Shown: positions 47,181 through 56,716 of the stretch, piece by piece
How positions within the stretch are numbered: position 1 is the first letter of the stretch
How the letters are laid out: each line of letters starts with the position of its first letter
DNA from: Ensifer sp. BR816
Lineage (GTDB): Bacteria; Pseudomonadota; Alphaproteobacteria; Rhizobiales; Rhizobiaceae
Assembly: GCF_000378985.1 (NCBI RefSeq)
Contig: NZ_KB905370.1
Coordinates: forward strand, 310,001-374,000
DNA length: 64,000 nucleotides
Reading direction: 5' to 3'
Made by a program: the position numbers and the translations under genes
Notes under the pieces: generated by a model
Databases searched by the model: none
Seen by the model: only the letters and a program-made list of their open reading frames with translations
What the model was told of the DNA's origin: nothing

Positions 47181-48089
47181 TTAGCGGAAGAGCGACAGGA
47201 TGTTCTGCGAGTCGGAGTTGGCGATCGACAGGGCCTGGATGGCGAGCTGCTGCTGCGTCTGCAGCGCCTTCAGGCGGGTCGATTCCTCGTTCATGTCGGC
47301 ATCGACCAGGCGGCCAAGGCCGCTTTCGATCGAGTCGCTGAGCTTGTCGACGAAGTCCGCCTGCAGGTCGATGCGAGTCGACATGGAACCGAGCGACGAG
47401 GCGGCGCTTGTCATGGCCGTCAGCGCGTCTTCGACGTCGGAGAGTGCTTGTCCGAGCGCGGTAGCGTCCATCGCAGAAATGTCGAGGCCGTAGACGTCGT
47501 TGCCGTTGGTGCCTGCGGTGCCGAGGATACCGGTTGCGGTATCAAGACCACCCGCGCCGTCGTCAGCGAAGAGCAGCGTACCGTCGGCCGCATCGGTCAG
47601 CGCGTAGCTGGACGTCTTTATCGATACGGTGCCGTCCGAAGCGCGCACGAAACCGGTAACGACGGTCTTCGTGGCAGCTTCGCCTGCGATCCAGTTTTCA
47701 CCGTTGAAGGAGGCGGATTCCGCAATGCTCAGCAGCTGGTCCTGAAGCTGGTCGATTTCTTCCTGAACCTTGGCGGCGTCAACGCCTTCTTCCGTGGCGG
47801 CAACGATCTTGGCCTTGATCTCCGTTACGACATCAATTGCCGCCTCCATGCCGGCATAGGCGGTATCGACCTTGGCGGCGCCCATGCCGAGCGCATCGGT
47901 GACGGACGAAAGAGCAGCGTTGTCAGAGCGCATGGTGGTCGCGATCGACCAGTAGGCGGCGTTGTCCGAAGCCGAGCCGACGCGCATGCCGGTCGAGATC
48001 CGGCCCTGCGTTTCTTCCATGCTGGAGGAGATGGAGCGCAGCGTCGAGAGGGCTGCCATAGCGGAGGTGTTGGTGAGAATGCTTGCCAT
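47181..48089 (-). CDS. flaA: Flagellin, probable principal subunit
   Basis: A 302-residue flagellin starting MASILTNTSAMAALSTLRSI and ending SDSQNILSLFR. In S. meliloti FlaA is the essential main subunit and the other three are secondary. First flagellin gene after fliP. A ribosome site AAGGGAC precedes the ATG by 8 bases. Confidence 0.94.
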   Translation of the reverse strand: MASILTNTSAMAALSTLRSISSSMEETQGRISTGMRVGSASDNAAYWSIATTMRSDNAALSSVTDALGMGAAKVDTAYAGMEAAIDVVTEIKAKIVAATEEGVDAAKVQEEIDQLQDQLLSIAESASFNGENWIAGEAATKTVVTGFVRASDGTVSIKTSSYALTDAADGTLLFADDGAGGLDTATGILGTAGTNGNDVYGLDISAMDATALGQALSDVEDALTAMTSAASSLGSMSTRIDLQADFVDKLSDSIESGLGRLVDADMNEESTRLKALQTQQQLAIQALSIANSDSQNILSLFR

Positions 48090-48126
48090 ACTCGTTGTCC
48101 CTTTTTTACGAAATACTTATGGGGGG

Positions 48127-48174
48127 ACATACCGGGCTGTAGACGTTACCGGTCACGACGATCCGGCATCATGC
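48127..48174 (-). promoter_or_regulatory. flaA leader elements
   Basis: GCATGATG (48167-48174) and CCGGTATGT (48127-48135) on the coding strand. One base differs from the other three genes and the spacing is 40 bp instead of 33-34. Only loose CTTAAC sites (about 48254, 48318, 48349) are seen further upstream. Confidence 0.5.
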
Positions 48175-48364
48175 CACTCGGTTCCGCTCAACTCTTGAAG
48201 GACACCAAACCCGTCGTGTGAGGACGAAATTCGCAGCCATTTCTTGCCAACACCTTAACCGGCAAAGCACCCCGGAAGGGATGCGAGAATGTGGTGAATC
48301 GCGCGTGAAATCCTATGCTTAACGGACTGTTGTGCGGTCCCTGAATGTCTTAACGAGGGACGGC

Positions 48365-49102
48365 TCAGGTGAAGGAGCGCACCAGGCTGCCGACGAGCAG
48401 GTTCCAGCCGTCGATCAGCACGAAGAACAGGATCTTGAAGGGCAGCGAGATCGATGTCGGCGGCAGCATCATCATGCCCATCGCCATGGTGATGGTCGAG
48501 ACAATGAGGTCGATCACCAGGAAGGGCAGCATGATCAGGAAGCCAATCTCGAAGCCGCGGCGGATCTCCGAGATCATGAAGGCGGGCACGACGGCGCGCA
48601 GATCCACCTTGTCGTCGACGACGACGGTCTGGCCCTTTTCCCGGGCGATGTCGATGAAGAGCTGCAGGTCCTTGTCGCGGGTGTTGGCGAGCATGAACTC
48701 GCGGAACGGCTCGGAAATCCGCGGCAGCGCCTCGGTCTCGGAGATCTCGTTCTTCAGCAGCGGATCGATACCCTCGCGCCAGGCGCGGTCAAAGGTCGGC
48801 GCCATCACATAGAAGGTCATGAACAGCGCCAGCGACACCATGATCATGTTCGATGGCGTGGTCGCAAGCCCCATCCCTGAGCGCAGGATCGCAAAGGCGA
48901 TGACGAAGCGCGGAAAGCTCGTCACCATGATCAGGATGCCCGGCGCCACCGACAGGACGGTGAGAAGGCCGAAAGTGCGGATGATCCAGGAGGCGACCGA
49001 ACCGTCGACCGGCGCGTTCAGAATATCGGCGGGAAAGCTCTGGGCCCCGGCAATTCCCGACATCGCCATCATGGCGACTATGAAGGTAACAGTCCGGAGC
49101 AT
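48365..49102 (-). CDS. fliP: Flagellar export gate protein FliP
   Basis: A 245-residue membrane protein with an N-terminal signal peptide and four later spans. The signature RFVIAFAILRSGMGLATTPS at about 65-84 and FMISEIRRGFEIGFLIMLPF are diagnostic. It forms the export gate core with FliQ and FliR. Last gene of the flgF-to-fliP block, 7 bp after fliL. No fliO is seen next to it. Confidence 0.95.
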   Translation of the reverse strand: MLRTVTFIVAMMAMSGIAGAQSFPADILNAPVDGSVASWIIRTFGLLTVLSVAPGILIMVTSFPRFVIAFAILRSGMGLATTPSNMIMVSLALFMTFYVMAPTFDRAWREGIDPLLKNEISETEALPRISEPFREFMLANTRDKDLQLFIDIAREKGQTVVVDDKVDLRAVVPAFMISEIRRGFEIGFLIMLPFLVIDLIVSTITMAMGMMMLPPTSISLPFKILFFVLIDGWNLLVGSLVRSFT

Positions 49103-49109
49103 CAGCGAA

Positions 49110-49601
49110 TCATTGAATGACGAAGGTTCGGAACATCACATTGGTTACGCGTCCGTCGGAGCGCAGGTCAACCCGTTCCTGGATGTCATCCCGGAGATAT
49201 TGAAAGCCGCGCGGCCCCTGGATTTGCTGCAGCGACACGGTCTTCAAATAGGCGGCGATGTCCTGGTGGATTTCTTCCGCGAGCGCCACGTCCGGAGCGC
49301 CCTTGAACTGCAGCGCGACCTCGAGGCGAACCCAGTTTTCGGCCGGGTAGGCAAGGTTGGTGGTGATCGGTTCGAGTTGGACGATGCCGTTGGCTTCCGA
49401 GGCGACTTTCGGCAGGCCCTCTTCGCCCGTGGCGCTCTCAGGCAGCTCTGCCGCCGCCTCGGTCTTCTCTGCCGGCGGCGGCGCCAGAAGGGCGCCGACG
49501 AGCCAGCCGCCGCCACCGGCGACGAGCGTCAGCACGGCGACCGCGGCAATGGTCAGGACCAGCGAGGGGGATTTCGATTCTTTGTTGTCGGTTTCTTCCA
49601 T
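49110..49601 (-). CDS. fliL: Flagellar basal body protein FliL
   Basis: A 163-residue single-span protein (span about 14-38) with a periplasmic FliL domain ending YLRDDIQERVDLRSDGRVTN. FliL surrounds the stator and steadies it. The ATG at 49601 (MEETDNKESK) avoids overlap with flgH. A second FliL-like protein is at 26509-27075. Confidence 0.88.
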   Translation of the reverse strand: MEETDNKESKSPSLVLTIAAVAVLTLVAGGGGWLVGALLAPPPAEKTEAAAELPESATGEEGLPKVASEANGIVQLEPITTNLAYPAENWVRLEVALQFKGAPDVALAEEIHQDIAAYLKTVSLQQIQGPRGFQYLRDDIQERVDLRSDGRVTNVMFRTFVIQ

Positions 49602-49645
49602 CGTGCTGTTCCATGCCGGACTGGTTTTGACTGGATGCCGCCCAA

Positions 49646-50356
49646 TCAGATCGGCGAGACGAGATCCACGACCTGTTGGCCCCATGGCGGCTGCTGCACT
49701 TCCATCAGGCGGCCGCGGCCGCCATAGGAAATGCGCGCCTCGGCAATCCGGTCGTAGGAGATGATGTTGTCGGCATCGACATCCCGCGGCCGGACGATGC
49801 CGGCGACATTGAGGATGCGCAGTTCGTGATTGACGCGCACTTCCTGCGAGCCGCTGATCAGCAGGTTGCCGTTTTCAAGCACGCCGGTGACGACCGCGGC
49901 GACGAGCAGTCGGAGTTTTTCGGAGCGCTCGGTCTTGCCGTCCCCTTCGGTCTTGGTGTTCGACCCGTACTTGAGATTGCCGGACCATTCGAAGTCGCTG
50001 GTCTGCGATTCGCCGGCGGCACCGAGATTGAAGCCGCTGGAATTGGTGCGGCTGCGGTCTGTCTCGTTGTTGAACGATGCCTTGTCGTCGATCTGGATGT
50101 CGACGGTGAGGATATCGCCGACATTGATCGCGCGTGCGTCCTTGAAGAGAGCGGCTTGCTGGTCGTTCCACAGCGAATATCCGGCGGTCATCTGATGCGG
50201 CTGCTTCGGATAGCTGGCAAGCTGCGGCGTCTGGGTGTATTGCAGGCCGCTGCCGATCGGGCTCATGGACGGCGCCTGGCCGATCTCCTTGAAGGCCTGG
50301 TTCTGACATCCCGCAAGGAGGCTCGCGGCCAGAACGGCCGTAAGTTGCAGTCTCAT
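49646..50356 (-). CDS. flgH: Flagellar L-ring lipoprotein FlgH
   Basis: A 236-residue outer-membrane lipoprotein; the lipobox LLAGC puts the lipidated Cys at residue 17. The family core SLWNDQQAALFKDARAINVG and GDILTVDIQIDDKASFNNET follow. It forms the outer-membrane ring of the basal body. Overlaps motE by 4 bp. Confidence 0.95.
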   Translation of the reverse strand: MRLQLTAVLAASLLAGCQNQAFKEIGQAPSMSPIGSGLQYTQTPQLASYPKQPHQMTAGYSLWNDQQAALFKDARAINVGDILTVDIQIDDKASFNNETDRSRTNSSGFNLGAAGESQTSDFEWSGNLKYGSNTKTEGDGKTERSEKLRLLVAAVVTGVLENGNLLISGSQEVRVNHELRILNVAGIVRPRDVDADNIISYDRIAEARISYGGRGRLMEVQQPPWGQQVVDLVSPI

Positions 50357-50892
50357 GATGGCTCCTTCGAGGTGGTCGGGTCGCTGGCGCTGGAAATGAT
50401 GTTGGTGAGCACCGCGGCCCTTTCGTCGCTCATCTCGCTGAGGATCAGCGAGGATTGGCGCGCCGGCAGCTTCATGACGATCGCCGCGGCGATCTCCGGG
50501 CGCACCATTTCGAGCTTGCCGGCGGCGGCATCGGGCTTCATCGTCTTGTAGATATCGACGAGCCCGAGCTCCGCCTGCTTCAGGAAATCGTTGCGGCGCT
50601 TCAGCCAGTCCTCGTATTCGGCCCGGCGCTTTTCCAGCGCCGCGATGCGTTCGTCGACGCTCGCCTGCAAGGTCTCAAGGTCCTTGCGCTGCAGGAGATA
50701 GCGCTGGTCGCGCGCCGCATCGGCGATATTGGTGCAGAACTGCTGCACTTCGTTTGGCGCACCGCTTTCGGCCGGTGGCGCGGTGACATCCTGCGCGAAG
50801 GCGCCCGGCATCGCCAACATCAGCGCAGCGGCGGCCGCGGCCACGAGCGTGCGGCGAGACTTGCCGAGAAGATGGGTGAGAGTTCCGGTCAT
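50353..50892 (-). CDS. motE: Periplasmic chaperone MotE
   Basis: A 179-residue exported protein with a signal peptide (about 1-34, ending GAFA). The middle (about 70-115) is a charged coiled coil. The C-terminal segment, MKLPARQSSLILSEMSDERA, is the MotE/MgtE-N type motif. In S. meliloti MotE folds and stabilises MotC. It overlaps both flgI and flgH by 4 bp. Confidence 0.9.
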   Translation of the reverse strand: MTGTLTHLLGKSRRTLVAAAAAALMLAMPGAFAQDVTAPPAESGAPNEVQQFCTNIADAARDQRYLLQRKDLETLQASVDERIAALEKRRAEYEDWLKRRNDFLKQAELGLVDIYKTMKPDAAAGKLEMVRPEIAAAIVMKLPARQSSLILSEMSDERAAVLTNIISSASDPTTSKEPS

Positions 50893-52004
50893 TGCAGCAC
50901 AAGCTCCGCCTGTAGGGCTCCCGCGGTCTTGATGCTCTGCAGGATCGCGATGATTCCGTCCGGCTTGACGCCGATGCTGTTCAGGCCCGCGACCAGCGAG
51001 CGGAGGCTCGACCCGTTGAGGATTGCGACCGTGCCGCCATCCGACTGCGCCTCGATGGTGGTATTCGGCTCAACGGCCGTCTCGCCACGCGAGAAGGGTG
51101 CCGGCTGCACCACGGTCGGCGTTTCGGTCACCTGCACCGTCAGGGTGCCGTAGCTGACCGCTACTTCGTTGACGCGCACGTCCTGGCCGATGACGATCGT
51201 GCCGGTCCGCTCGTTGACGACGACGCGGGCGGGAACATCGGTCTCGACGACGAGGTTCTCGATGTCGGCCATCAGCCGGGCGAGATCGGCCATTTTCGGT
51301 TTCTGGACGAGAACGGATTGCGAGTCCAAGGCTTCGGCAATGCGGCCGCCGAACTGCGCTGAGGCAAATTTGTTGATCGCCGCCGCCATGCCGACGGCGG
51401 TGGAAAAGTCCGGATTGCGCAATTGCAGCACGAGGTTGAATCCGTCCTTGAACTTCGACGGCAGCTCACGCTCGATGATGGCGCCGTTCGGGACGCGGCC
51501 GGCGGTTGTCACGCCCTGCGACAGAGCGGCCGCGTCACCCTGGGCACTGAAGCCGGTGACGACGATCGAGCCCTGCGCCACCGCATAGATCTGCCCGTCG
51601 GCACCCGAAAGCGACGTCATGACCAGCGTGCCGCCGCGCAGCGAGGTGGCGTCGCCAAGCGAGCCGACCGTAACGTCGACGCGGCTGCCGGGGCTTGCGA
51701 AAGGCGGCAGCGTCGCGGTGACGAGGACCGCCGCCACATTGCGCGTCCGCGACTCGCCGCCCTGGGTCGAGATACCGAGATTCTGCAGCATGGCACGGAT
51801 CGACTGATCGGTGAACGGCGAGGAACGCAGGCTGTCGCCGCTTCCCTGCAACCCGACGACGAGACCGTAGCCGATCAGCTGATTGTCCCGCCCGGCCTGC
51901 AGCGAGGCCACGTCCTTGATGCGCGATGCGGCATGGGCGGGCGTCAATGTCGCCGCAAACAGCAAGGCTAAGGTCAGCAGCCACTTACAAATGCGCACCG
52001 TCAT
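50889..52004 (-). CDS. flgI: Flagellar P-ring protein FlgI
   Basis: A 371-residue periplasmic P-ring subunit with a signal peptide ending PAHA at about 25. Hallmarks are GYGLVVGLQGSGDSLRSSPF and the C-terminal SLRSLVAGLNSIGVKPDGII. It overlaps flgA by 4 bp; FlgA is its assembly chaperone. Confidence 0.96.
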   Translation of the reverse strand: MTVRICKWLLTLALLFAATLTPAHAASRIKDVASLQAGRDNQLIGYGLVVGLQGSGDSLRSSPFTDQSIRAMLQNLGISTQGGESRTRNVAAVLVTATLPPFASPGSRVDVTVGSLGDATSLRGGTLVMTSLSGADGQIYAVAQGSIVVTGFSAQGDAAALSQGVTTAGRVPNGAIIERELPSKFKDGFNLVLQLRNPDFSTAVGMAAAINKFASAQFGGRIAEALDSQSVLVQKPKMADLARLMADIENLVVETDVPARVVVNERTGTIVIGQDVRVNEVAVSYGTLTVQVTETPTVVQPAPFSRGETAVEPNTTIEAQSDGGTVAILNGSSLRSLVAGLNSIGVKPDGIIAILQSIKTAGALQAELVLQ

Positions 52005-52510
52005 TTCGCCACCACATGGATCGTGCCGTCTTCCATCACCGTCCCGGAAACGATGACGCCGCTATCGATGTTGCGCGCGCGGATCAGTTCGCCGACCGCC
52101 GCGTCCTCGAGCGGTGAGCCGGCGGCGGTGATCGACAGCCCGCCATTGCTGAAGACCAGCCGAACCGTCGAACCGCGCTCGACCGCGTATCGGTCGCGCA
52201 GCGCGGAAGCGAGAATCACCCGCCCCGGCAGTAGGGTCCGCTTGGTCACCTTGCCTTCGACCTCTTCGAGGGAACCCACATAGCCGTCGGCGAGATCCGG
52301 ATTGGTCACGTCGACAACTTCGAGCATGCTCGCCTCGATCGTTTCGCCAGGATAGATGGTCTGTTTCGGGATGACGGCGGTCGGCTGCTGTGCGCGAGCG
52401 AGCGCCGGCGACAGCAGGGCGGCGGCGATCGCGGCGAGCGCGAGCGACCGCGCCGGACGCGCGAAGCCGCTTTCGGTTGCTGCCCTTGCGGCGGATCGGC
52501 GAAACGTCAT
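52001..52510 (-). CDS. flgA: P-ring assembly chaperone FlgA
   Basis: A 169-residue exported protein with an Arg-rich head and signal peptide (about 20-40), then an SAF/FlgA domain: ALRDRYAVERGSTVRLVFSN and GSPLEDAAVGELIRARNIDS. It assists FlgI ring assembly in the periplasm. Confidence 0.92.
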   Translation of the reverse strand: MTFRRSAARAATESGFARPARSLALAAIAAALLSPALARAQQPTAVIPKQTIYPGETIEASMLEVVDVTNPDLADGYVGSLEEVEGKVTKRTLLPGRVILASALRDRYAVERGSTVRLVFSNGGLSITAAGSPLEDAAVGELIRARNIDSGVIVSGTVMEDGTIHVVAK

Positions 52511-52528
52511 GTTTGCCCCCTCTTCCCG

Positions 52529-53317
52529 TTACCTGAGGTTCTTGCTCACCGTGGCGGCCATCTCGTCCGCAGCCTGGATGACTTTCGAGTTCATCTCGTA
52601 GGCGCGCTGGGCCGAGATGAGATCGGTGATTTCCTTGACCGGATCGACGTTGGAAGATTCCAGGTAGCCCTGCTTGATCTGCGCGTAGCCGGGATCGGCC
52701 GGCGTGCCGACGATCGGTTCGCCGGATGCCGGGGTCTGCTTGAAGAGGTTTTCGCCCTGCGGCTCCAAACCGGCTTCGTTGACGAAATTGGCGATCGTCA
52801 ACTGGCCGATTTCCTGCGTCTCCGTCGCGTCGCCGATCTTCACCAGGACCTGGCCGGAAGCGGAAACGGTGATCTCGGTCGCATCCTGCGGCACGGTGAT
52901 GCCCGGCACTACCGTATAGCCGTCGATGGTGACGAGCTGGCCGGTGGCATTGGTGTTGAAGGCACCCGAGCGGGTATAGACCGTTTCACCATTGGGCGTC
53001 TCGACCTGGAACCAGCCGCGGCCGACAAGTGCGAGGTCCAGGTCGTTGCTGGTATTGACGAGGCTGCCCTGGATATGGAGGTTGCGGACGGCCGCCGTCT
53101 GGACACCGAGACCGACTATCGCACCTTCCGGCACGATCGCCTGATTGGAGCGGTTGGGCACGCCCTGGGCGCGCTCCGTCTGATAGAGCAGATCCGAAAA
53201 TTCCGCGCGCGCCCGCTTGTAACCGGTCGTGTTGATGTTGGCGATGTTGTTGGCGATGACTTCGAGGTTCAGCTGCTGGGCATTCATGCCGGTGGCGGCG
53301 ATGGAAAGGGCCTTCAT
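52529..53317 (-). CDS. flgG: Distal rod protein FlgG
   Basis: A 262-residue rod protein; [36 protein letters not shown] and the end [20 protein letters not shown] are the standard flagellar rod signatures. Lies 11 bp after fliE. Confidence 0.96.
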   Translation of the reverse strand: MKALSIAATGMNAQQLNLEVIANNIANINTTGYKRARAEFSDLLYQTERAQGVPNRSNQAIVPEGAIVGLGVQTAAVRNLHIQGSLVNTSNDLDLALVGRGWFQVETPNGETVYTRSGAFNTNATGQLVTIDGYTVVPGITVPQDATEITVSASGQVLVKIGDATETQEIGQLTIANFVNEAGLEPQGENLFKQTPASGEPIVGTPADPGYAQIKQGYLESSNVDPVKEITDLISAQRAYEMNSKVIQAADEMAATVSKNLR

Positions 53318-53328
53318 ATCACGTTCCT

Positions 53329-53664
53329 TCAGATCTGCATGCGCGCGATTTCGAGATAGGCGGTGACCACCTTGTCGCGAATGGCGAGCACGGTCTGCAG
53401 CGACTGCTCCGCACTCATCACCGCATCGACGACTTCACGGGTGTTCGCCTCGCCGCGGATCGCCTGCAGCGACGCCCCTTCCGCCGATTTCATCGAGCGG
53501 ATGGCGTCCGTGGTCATGTTGCCAAGGACTTCGGCGAAGCTCTGCGATTGCGGGGCGGAAGCGCCGGCGGCCGGCAGGGAGAGCGCGGTGGAGGCGGTCA
53601 GGCTTGTGCCTTCGGCCTCCTTCGTGGCCGAAAACGCGCCGAGGGACTGGATTGCATCGATCAT
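53329..53664 (-). CDS. fliE: Hook-basal body adaptor FliE
   Basis: A 111-residue protein with the FliE end [20 protein letters not shown] and [13 protein letters not shown]. It links the MS ring to the rod. Its start overlaps the flgC stop by one base. Confidence 0.93.
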   Translation of the reverse strand: MIDAIQSLGAFSATKEAEGTSLTASTALSLPAAGASAPQSQSFAEVLGNMTTDAIRSMKSAEGASLQAIRGEANTREVVDAVMSAEQSLQTVLAIRDKVVTAYLEIARMQI

Positions 53665-54083
53665 TATTGCGAAGCCCTCAAGAGGTCGATTGTCTGGGAG
53701 ATGAGATCGCGGGACTGCTTGATGGTCTGCAGGTTGGCCTCGTAGGCGCGGTTGGCTTCGCGCATGTCGGCCATCTCGATCAGGACGTTGACGTTCGGCA
53801 TCTTCACCATGCCCTTCTCGTCGGCCGCCGGATTTCCCGGATCGAACTCGATGCTGAATTCCGAATCGTCTGTGCCCTGCCGCTGGATCTCGACGAGCGC
53901 CGCGCCGCTTGCCCGGTCGACTTCCGCGGCGAAGGATATCGTCTTGCGGCGGTAGGGCTCGGCGCCGGGCACGTCGCCGGTGGAACGGGCATTGGCAATG
54001 TTTTCTGAAACGATGCGCAGACGCGTCGACTCCGCCTGCAGGCCCGAAGCCGAAACCTTGAGTGCCGAGGTCAAAGGATCCAT
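53664..54083 (-). CDS. flgC: Proximal rod protein FlgC
   Basis: A 139-residue rod protein. The ATG at 54083 ([19 protein letters not shown]) gives the usual length. The N- and C-terminal rod motifs ([33 protein letters not shown]) are clear. It follows flgB by 5 bp. Confidence 0.95.
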   Translation of the reverse strand: MDPLTSALKVSASGLQAESTRLRIVSENIANARSTGDVPGAEPYRRKTISFAAEVDRASGAALVEIQRQGTDDSEFSIEFDPGNPAADEKGMVKMPNVNVLIEMADMREANRAYEANLQTIKQSRDLISQTIDLLRASQ

Positions 54084-54088
54084 GGGTG

Positions 54089-54469
54089 TTATTTCCGTAC
54101 CGTCATGAGCATCATCCGGTGAAAGGATTTCACCAGCCCGGAATTGAGTTCGTAGTCGCGCTTGATTTCGCCGGTCTTCATCATTTCCTGCTCGATCGCG
54201 ACGGTATTGCCGGACTGCTGGACCGCCACGTCGTCGATGCTGCTGACGTCGGTCACCTGGGCTGCGTCCGGGCTCTCGGTGAAGTGGGCGCGATGCGTCG
54301 CTGCCATCTGGATGCCGGTGTTCTGGAGCACGTTTTCGAAGGGCTGGACGTCCTTCGCCCTGTAATGCGGCGTATTGGCATTGGCGATGTTGCCGGCCAC
54401 GACGTTCTGCCGGACCGTCAACCATTGCGCCTGGCGCGACGCGAGTTCGAAAAGCTGAATCGGATCCAT
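54089..54469 (-). CDS. flgB: Proximal rod protein FlgB
   Basis: A 126-residue rod protein; [20 protein letters not shown] is the FlgB signature, and the C-terminus has the [20 protein letters not shown] pattern. It is separated from the upstream gene by 221 bp, so it may have its own promoter there. Confidence 0.94.
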   Translation of the reverse strand: MDPIQLFELASRQAQWLTVRQNVVAGNIANANTPHYRAKDVQPFENVLQNTGIQMAATHRAHFTESPDAAQVTDVSSIDDVAVQQSGNTVAIEQEMMKTGEIKRDYELNSGLVKSFHRMMLMTVRK

Positions 54470-54690
54470 CGAATACTCCTCATGAGATGAGGAGGACCCT
54501 AGGCGGGCAATCTTGCGTGGGACTTGTCGAGAATGGCCTCACGAAGATGCTTGTGCGGTCTTGGAGCGGAACGGGGCCAGAAACGGCGGCGAGCGTACGA
54601 AACCCTGTCGAGCGCCTTCCCCACCTCCCAAGCCGGAAGGCCCTGACCCGCGGTTCGCAACGCCTCACATGTCTCAATGCGGAAACACCG

Positions 54691-55242
54691 CTATTTCGCC
54701 TGGTAGACCGCGCCCCTGGAGGTGATCATCACCCAGCGGCCGTTCCGCTCTTCGAAGGTGGCAAGCCGGCTGTTGTCCGGCAGGACCGAACCGATGCGAA
54801 CGATATACATGCCGGTCGCGTCCTCGATGAGCGCCCGCCCGTTGGCAACGTGCATCAGCTTGAAGCCGGACGGTTCGGGAAAGGGCTGCTCCAGGCCGGC
54901 TTCCGGCTCGCTCGTGGCCGCGGCCGACTGATGTTCCAGGCCGGGTACGGTCGCCGTCGTCAGCCGGTCGATCGCCGCGGCGGTCTCCTTGTCCGTATCG
55001 GTCATCGCCAGCGGCGAGACCGACACGACGTCGCGACCCGGGCGTTCCGGCAGGTCCCGCGTCGCTCCCTGCCAGAGCGGCGGACTGGAGAACTGGTCCT
55101 GGTGGAAGAAAGCATACCAGGGAAAGAAGGTCGCGAAGGCAGCCATGGCAAGCCCGATCGCACCGAGGACCTTGTCGGTCAACGGCATCCTCGCGTCGCG
55201 CCGGCGCTGATGGACGACTTCGTCCGCATCGTTGTCGGTCAT
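54691..55242 (-). CDS. Unknown flagellar-operon membrane protein
   Basis: A 183-residue protein of unknown function between fliI and flgB. A short charged cytoplasmic head, one membrane span (about 24-44, VLGAIGLAMAAFATFFPWYA) and a periplasmic part with Gly-poor linker, ending in a small beta-rich domain (LATFEERNGRWVMITSRGAV). The position is kept in related rhizobia, as far as I recall. It starts 2 bp from the fliI stop, so it is likely co-expressed with the export ATPase. Confidence 0.75.
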   Translation of the reverse strand: MTDNDADEVVHQRRRDARMPLTDKVLGAIGLAMAAFATFFPWYAFFHQDQFSSPPLWQGATRDLPERPGRDVVSVSPLAMTDTDKETAAAIDRLTTATVPGLEHQSAAATSEPEAGLEQPFPEPSGFKLMHVANGRALIEDATGMYIVRIGSVLPDNSRLATFEERNGRWVMITSRGAVYQAK

Positions 55243-55244
55243 TG

Positions 55245-56645
55245 CTATCCCTTTCCGCGGATGCCCGCGGCCGGCTGGTTGCCCATGGCAGCGGCCTTCA
55301 GCGCATTGGCAAGGTCGGTGAAGGCATCGGTGGCGGACCGCTCGCCGGGCGTCTGCTTGAGGACGTCATAGATGACCGGCACCTGTTTGATCGCCATGTC
55401 GAGGTCGGGGTCGCCGCCGGCGCGGTAACCGCCGATCAGCCGCAGGTCGCGGGTCTCCTCGAAGCGATGGATGAGCGATTTCAGCCGCGCGACGAGCTTT
55501 TCCTGATCCGGCGTCCAGGCCTTTCTCGCCAGGCGCGAAATGGAAGCCAGCGGGTCGATCGGCGGATAGCGCCCTTCCTCGGCAAGACTCCGGTCGAGGA
55601 CGATGTGCCCGTCGAGAATGCCGCGCGCCGAGTCGGCAACCGGATCATTGTGGTTGTCGCCGTCGACGAGGATGGAGATGATCGCGGTGATCGTGCCGGT
55701 GCCTTCGGCACCCGGGCCGGCGCGCTCGAGCAGGCGCGGCAGCTCGGTGAAGACCGAAGCCGGATAGCCGCGGGCGATCGGCGGTTCGCCTGCCGCCGTC
55801 GCCACCTCGCGGATCGCATGGGCAAATCGCGTCACGCTGTCGACGATCAGGAGAACGTTGTCGCCCTTGTCGCGATAGTGCTCGGCGATCGTCACCGCTG
55901 TCAGCGGCGCCATTTTCCTCAGCATCGGGCTCTCGTCGCTGGTGGCGACGACGGCAACCGACTTGGCGAGATTGTCGCCGAGCGTATCCTCGATGAATTC
56001 GCGCACTTCGCGGCCGCGTTCGCCGACCAGCGCAATCACCACCTTGTCGAAGGCGTCGGCGCGCGCCAGCATCGAAAGCAGCGTCGACTTGCCGACACCG
56101 GACCCGGCAAAGATGCCGAGGCGCTGCCCGAGGCAGAGCGGTGAAAAGATGTCGACGGCGCGCACGCCCGTCTTGAAGCCCTGTTCGACCCGTTTGCGGG
56201 TCATCGACGGCGGCGCGGTATTGGAGATCGGACGGCGGATGTCGCCTTGCACGAGGGGGCCGCGGCCGTCAATCGGCTCGGCGAGCGCATTGATCGTGCG
56301 GCCGCACCAATTGTCCGTCGGCGCGATGCGGAAGGCGCCCTTGCGGATGACGGTATCGTGGATGCCGATCGGATCGCCGGGCTCGATCGGGCAGACGACG
56401 ACGCGCTCGGGTTCGACGCGGACGACTTCGCCGAGATGGGTGCCGGTGGCGCTCTTATGCGCCACGAAGTCGCCGAGCCGCACATGGCGGGACAGGCCGC
56501 TGACGGTATAGTGCCCCGGCGAGATCGTCTGGACATGGCCGCCGGGAGCGATCGAAAAATCGGGCTTGGCATAGCGCTCGACGAGGCCGGCGAGCGCCGC
56601 CAGCGAGGTCGAAGCTGGAATGGAGTCAGTGCCTTGGCGTCCCAT
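55245..56645 (-). CDS. fliI: Flagellar export ATPase FliI
   Basis: A 466-residue ATPase of the F1-beta family energising flagellar protein export. The P-loop region reads GIFAGSGVGKSTLLSML, followed by VLLIVDSVTRFAHAIREVA. The start is uncertain: ATG 56645 (MGRQGTDSIP) has GGAA upstream and gives the usual rhizobial length; an in-frame GTG at 56699 would add 18 residues. The FliH-like partner gene is at 42482-43135. Confidence 0.95.
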   Translation of the reverse strand: MGRQGTDSIPASTSLAALAGLVERYAKPDFSIAPGGHVQTISPGHYTVSGLSRHVRLGDFVAHKSATGTHLGEVVRVEPERVVVCPIEPGDPIGIHDTVIRKGAFRIAPTDNWCGRTINALAEPIDGRGPLVQGDIRRPISNTAPPSMTRKRVEQGFKTGVRAVDIFSPLCLGQRLGIFAGSGVGKSTLLSMLARADAFDKVVIALVGERGREVREFIEDTLGDNLAKSVAVVATSDESPMLRKMAPLTAVTIAEHYRDKGDNVLLIVDSVTRFAHAIREVATAAGEPPIARGYPASVFTELPRLLERAGPGAEGTGTITAIISILVDGDNHNDPVADSARGILDGHIVLDRSLAEEGRYPPIDPLASISRLARKAWTPDQEKLVARLKSLIHRFEETRDLRLIGGYRAGGDPDLDMAIKQVPVIYDVLKQTPGERSATDAFTDLANALKAAAMGNQPAAGIRGKG

Positions 56646-56716
56646 GCAGATTTCCGTTGCGATCGACCCAGCCAATTGCCTTGCCGTGAGCCGCTTCACA
56701 CTTTCCTTGCTTCGTT

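Noticed and set aside
44475..48364. The repeated intergenic segments between flagellin genes as a CRISPR-like or mobile repeat array
   Set aside because: The similarity is limited to promoter and leader elements of paralogous genes; no regular spacers or transposase.
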